This document shows positions 7,988 through 9,350 of a stretch of DNA of 9,350 bases, piece by piece; the stretch's first letter is position 1, and every line of letters starts with the position of its first letter. Source of the DNA: Candidatus Poribacteria bacterium (lineage in GTDB: Bacteria; Poribacteria; WGA-4E; WGA-3G); contig VXXH01000618.1 of the NCBI GenBank assembly GCA_009835515.1, positions 1 through 9,350 on the forward strand, read 5' to 3'. The position numbers and the translations under genes are program-made. The notes below the pieces were generated by a model that did no database searches, was not told the origin of the DNA, and saw nothing but the letters and a program-made list of their open reading frames with translations.

Positions 7988-8926
7988 TTAGGCACGCGCA
8001 AGCAATCTGAGAAGGATCGCTTTCATACTATGGAGCCGGTTTTCAGACTGGTCAAAGATAATCGAGCGTTCATCGTTGACGACTTCACCTGCGATTTCGT
8101 ATCCGTGATGTGCGGGGAGGCAGTGCATAATTTTACCGGCGTACCCGTCCAATAGTTCGGCGTTCAGTTGATACGGCATCATCTTCTTTAGCCGACGCTC
8201 TCGTTCCTCAGCAAAAGCCGGATCCGTGAAGAATTCCATGTCCACCCACGTATCCGTATAAACAATATCGCTTTCGGCGATGACGCTTGCCAGAGCACTG
8301 CCAACATTGATACTCCCTGTATCAAGTACTTTATAAAGACCTTTCCGAGCGGCTGCATCCCACAATTCTTTATCAACAGCGGCGGGATTCACCTCTGGCG
8401 CGACGACAGTCACCTCAATACCGACCTTCATACCGGCGGCAATCAGCGAATTACAGACGTTGTTATGCACACCGATGAAACACAATTTGACACCTTCCAG
8501 TCTACCGAGGTGTTCCTGTATCGTCATAAGATCGCCCAATGCCTGCGTCGGATGATATTTGTCGCAACACCCGTTAATGACGGGTACTGTTGCAGCAGTG
8601 GCAGCTTCAACGAATTCAGTATGTTTCAAGAAACGGGCTAAAATAATATCCACATAAGCAGAGAGGACACGCATCTCATCACCGAGGTCGGCTAATGCGA
8701 AGTTTGTCGTGCGCCAGTCGAGGTAATGTGCGTGCCCGCCGAGTTGTGTAATACCGATCTCGCCTGCACAGCGCGTGCGCGTGGAGGTTTTCTGGAAAAG
8801 CAGGCAGAGGCTCTTTCCACCTACAGCGTGTCTATATTTTTCGGGATATTTTTTTATATTTAGGCTCTCTTCGACCGTCTCAAGAATATCTGTTTCTGAC
8901 CAAGGATTTAGCGTAATTAGGTGCAT
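7988..8926 (-). CDS. argF: Ornithine carbamoyltransferase-like protein with altered substrate loop
   Basis: The family transfers a carbamoyl group from carbamoyl phosphate to an amine; ornithine carbamoyltransferase makes citrulline for arginine synthesis in the cytoplasm. With the ATG at 8926 the protein has 312 residues, normal for the family. It shows the carbamoyl-phosphate motif KTSTRTR (STRTR at 48-52), HPTQALGDLMTI (HPTQ at 125-128), NNVCNS (155-160), HCLPAH with the catalytic-type Cys (C269), and ENRLH near the end. The ornithine loop, normally DxWxSMG, reads DTWVDME (225-231), so Ser and Gly are both replaced by acids. A GTG 12 bases upstream overlaps the GGAGG ribosome binding site and is not the start. 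The gene has a consensus promoter and leader of its own and is followed by the threonine-synthase-like gene. A carbamoyltransferase is near certain; ornithine as substrate is likely but not shown. Confidence 0.87.
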   Translation of the reverse strand: MHLITLNPWSETDILETVEESLNIKKYPEKYRHAVGGKSLCLLFQKTSTRTRCAGEIGITQLGGHAHYLDWRTTNFALADLGDEMRVLSAYVDIILARFLKHTEFVEAATAATVPVINGCCDKYHPTQALGDLMTIQEHLGRLEGVKLCFIGVHNNVCNSLIAAGMKVGIEVTVVAPEVNPAAVDKELWDAAARKGLYKVLDTGSINVGSALASVIAESDIVYTDTWVDMEFFTDPAFAEERERRLKKMMPYQLNAELLDGYAGKIMHCLPAHHGYEIAGEVVNDERSIIFDQSENRLHSMKAILLRLLARA

Positions 8927-8930
8927 AATT

Positions 8931-8936
8931 ACCTCC
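8931..8936 (-). promoter_or_regulatory. Strong ribosome binding site of the carbamoyltransferase gene
   Basis: GGAGGT on the - strand lies 4 bases before ATG at 8926. It overlaps the in-frame GTG at 8938, which shows that the ATG is the true start and shortens the protein by four residues compared with the longest open frame. Confidence 0.85.
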
Positions 8937-8939
8937 ACA

Positions 8940-8959
8940 GTGAGTCTTTAAATACTCAC
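8940..8959 (-). promoter_or_regulatory. Leader stem-loop beside the ribosome binding site
   Basis: A perfect 6-bp inverted repeat, GTGAGT with an 8-base loop and ACTCAC, ends 3 bases before the GGAGG of the carbamoyltransferase gene, inside the transcribed leader. It could tune translation or messenger stability, or be a repressor site. It has no U tract, so it is not a classical terminator. Its spacing differs from the arginine-repressor box. Confidence 0.45.
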
Positions 8960-9023
8960 ACGCGGTTTCTTTTTTGCTGCGAATCAGGCAATTGTGTCAT
9001 ACAGTGGTAAATAAGAAAGCATA

Positions 9024-9052
9024 ATTATACCTAACTTTTAAAGGAATGTCAA
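9024..9052 (-). promoter_or_regulatory. Consensus sigma-70 promoter of the carbamoyltransferase/threonine-synthase operon
   Basis: On the - strand, TTGACA (9052-9047) is followed by exactly 17 bases and TATAAT (9029-9024), a perfect match to the housekeeping promoter consensus. Transcription should begin near 9017, giving a leader of about 90 nt. It lies 27 bases past the stop of the dehydrogenase gene, so the pair downstream can be expressed independently of it. Confidence 0.88.
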
Positions 9053-9079
9053 ATGTTTTCTGCGTGCCGCGAATGGATT

Positions 9080-9349
9080 TCACTGCCTGTCCCATGGAAT
9101 TTCAACACCCAACTCATCAGCGAGCTGCTCAAGTGTTCGCAACGGTTCGTTGTGCAGCGGGATTCCGTTTGCGAGGCGTTCTTGCGTCAATTCCGACTCA
9201 ATTTCGCCGGGTAGGGTGACGCGCGTAAAACCGGCGCGTGGGGTCGCTTGACGGGTCATCCGAATCTGTCGGTCAATTTCGGCTTTGAATTCTGCAACAG
9301 CGGTGAAACTGGCGATGTTAATTGCAAAGAAAAAGTGCGACGATACGCG
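9080..9349 (-). CDS. Ldh_2-family malate/L-lactate/ureidoglycolate dehydrogenase, C-terminal end, truncated by window
   Basis: These are the last 89 residues of a protein whose 5' part lies beyond the window edge. Read on the - strand they begin RVSSHFFFAINIASF, then an FKAEIDRQIR helix, the segment RVTLPGEIESEL, and a NGIPLHNEPLRTLEQLADEL tail ending at a TGA at 9080-9082. This order (an SHFF-type strand, a helix, a PGE motif, then a basic residue and GIPL) is characteristic of the C-terminus of the Ldh_2 family. Those NAD(P)-dependent dehydrogenases act on malate, lactate, sulfolactate or ureidoglycolate and are unrelated to the classical lactate dehydrogenases. The catalytic and cofactor parts are not in the window, so the substrate cannot be called. 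No clear terminator separates it from the promoter 27 bases downstream. Confidence 0.8.
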   Translation of the reverse strand, partial: RVSSHFFFAINIASFTAVAEFKAEIDRQIRMTRQATPRAGFTRVTLPGEIESELTQERLANGIPLHNEPLRTLEQLADELGVEIPWDRQ

Positions 9350-9350
9350 C

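Noticed and set aside
8927..8938. GTG start giving a carbamoyltransferase four residues longer
   Set aside because: The GTG overlaps GGAGGT, which is correctly spaced for the ATG at 8926.
8940..8959. Leader palindrome read as an arginine-repressor (ARG) box
   Set aside because: TGAGT and ACTCA arms superficially resemble TGAAT/ATTCA, but they are 8 bases apart rather than about 4 and the inner base of each arm differs from consensus.
8986..9022. A 12-codon leader peptide (starting MLSYLP) upstream of the carbamoyltransferase gene
   Set aside because: Its ATG begins two bases after the -10 hexamer, before the expected transcription start, and has no ribosome binding site.

Overview
The window reads as ordinary bacterial chromosome from a Gram-negative-type (two-membrane) organism: a tripartite envelope efflux operon on the + strand, a small exported protein, then a block of metabolic genes on the - strand. 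There are no RNA genes, mobile elements or CRISPR arrays. Moderate base composition and the style of these protein families bring to mind uncultured marine lineages such as Candidatus Poribacteria. That assignment is an impression from gene style, not a demonstrated placement.

Region 1 (1-5772, + strand) carries three genes in the order outer-membrane factor (5' end outside the window), periplasmic adaptor, inner-membrane RND pump, with gaps of 75 and 22 bases. This is the layout of CusCBA/CzcCBA metal-efflux operons. The adaptor has a His-rich mature N-terminus, ends in HVH, and carries an unusually long segment (about 300 residues) between its two lipoyl halves. The pump is closest in style to the heavy-metal (HME) branch but has an AcrB-like Asp-Asp pair in TM4 and an Arg in TM10. 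By hand alignment it lacks the three CusA methionines and has a His/acidic cluster in its periplasmic domain. A divalent cation such as zinc is a more natural guess than copper or silver, but the substrate is not proven.

Region 2 (5773-6772) is a 262-base A+T-rich gap with no clear terminator, followed by a 245-residue exported protein of unknown function. It has no cysteine and may have a ferredoxin-like fold reminiscent of HMA metal-binding domains.

Region 3 (6782-9350, - strand) holds, in transcription order, the C-terminal end of an Ldh_2-family malate/lactate-type dehydrogenase, an ornithine-carbamoyltransferase-like gene and a threonine-synthase-like gene. The last two form a probable operon behind a consensus sigma-70 promoter (TTGACA, 17 bases, TATAAT), with a leader of about 90 nt that carries a small hairpin beside the ribosome binding site. 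The carbamoyltransferase lacks the family's SMG substrate loop, so its true substrate is open. I see no convincing new multi-gene system. The most interesting points are the oversized adaptor, the hybrid pump motifs, the altered carbamoyltransferase and the unknown exported protein.
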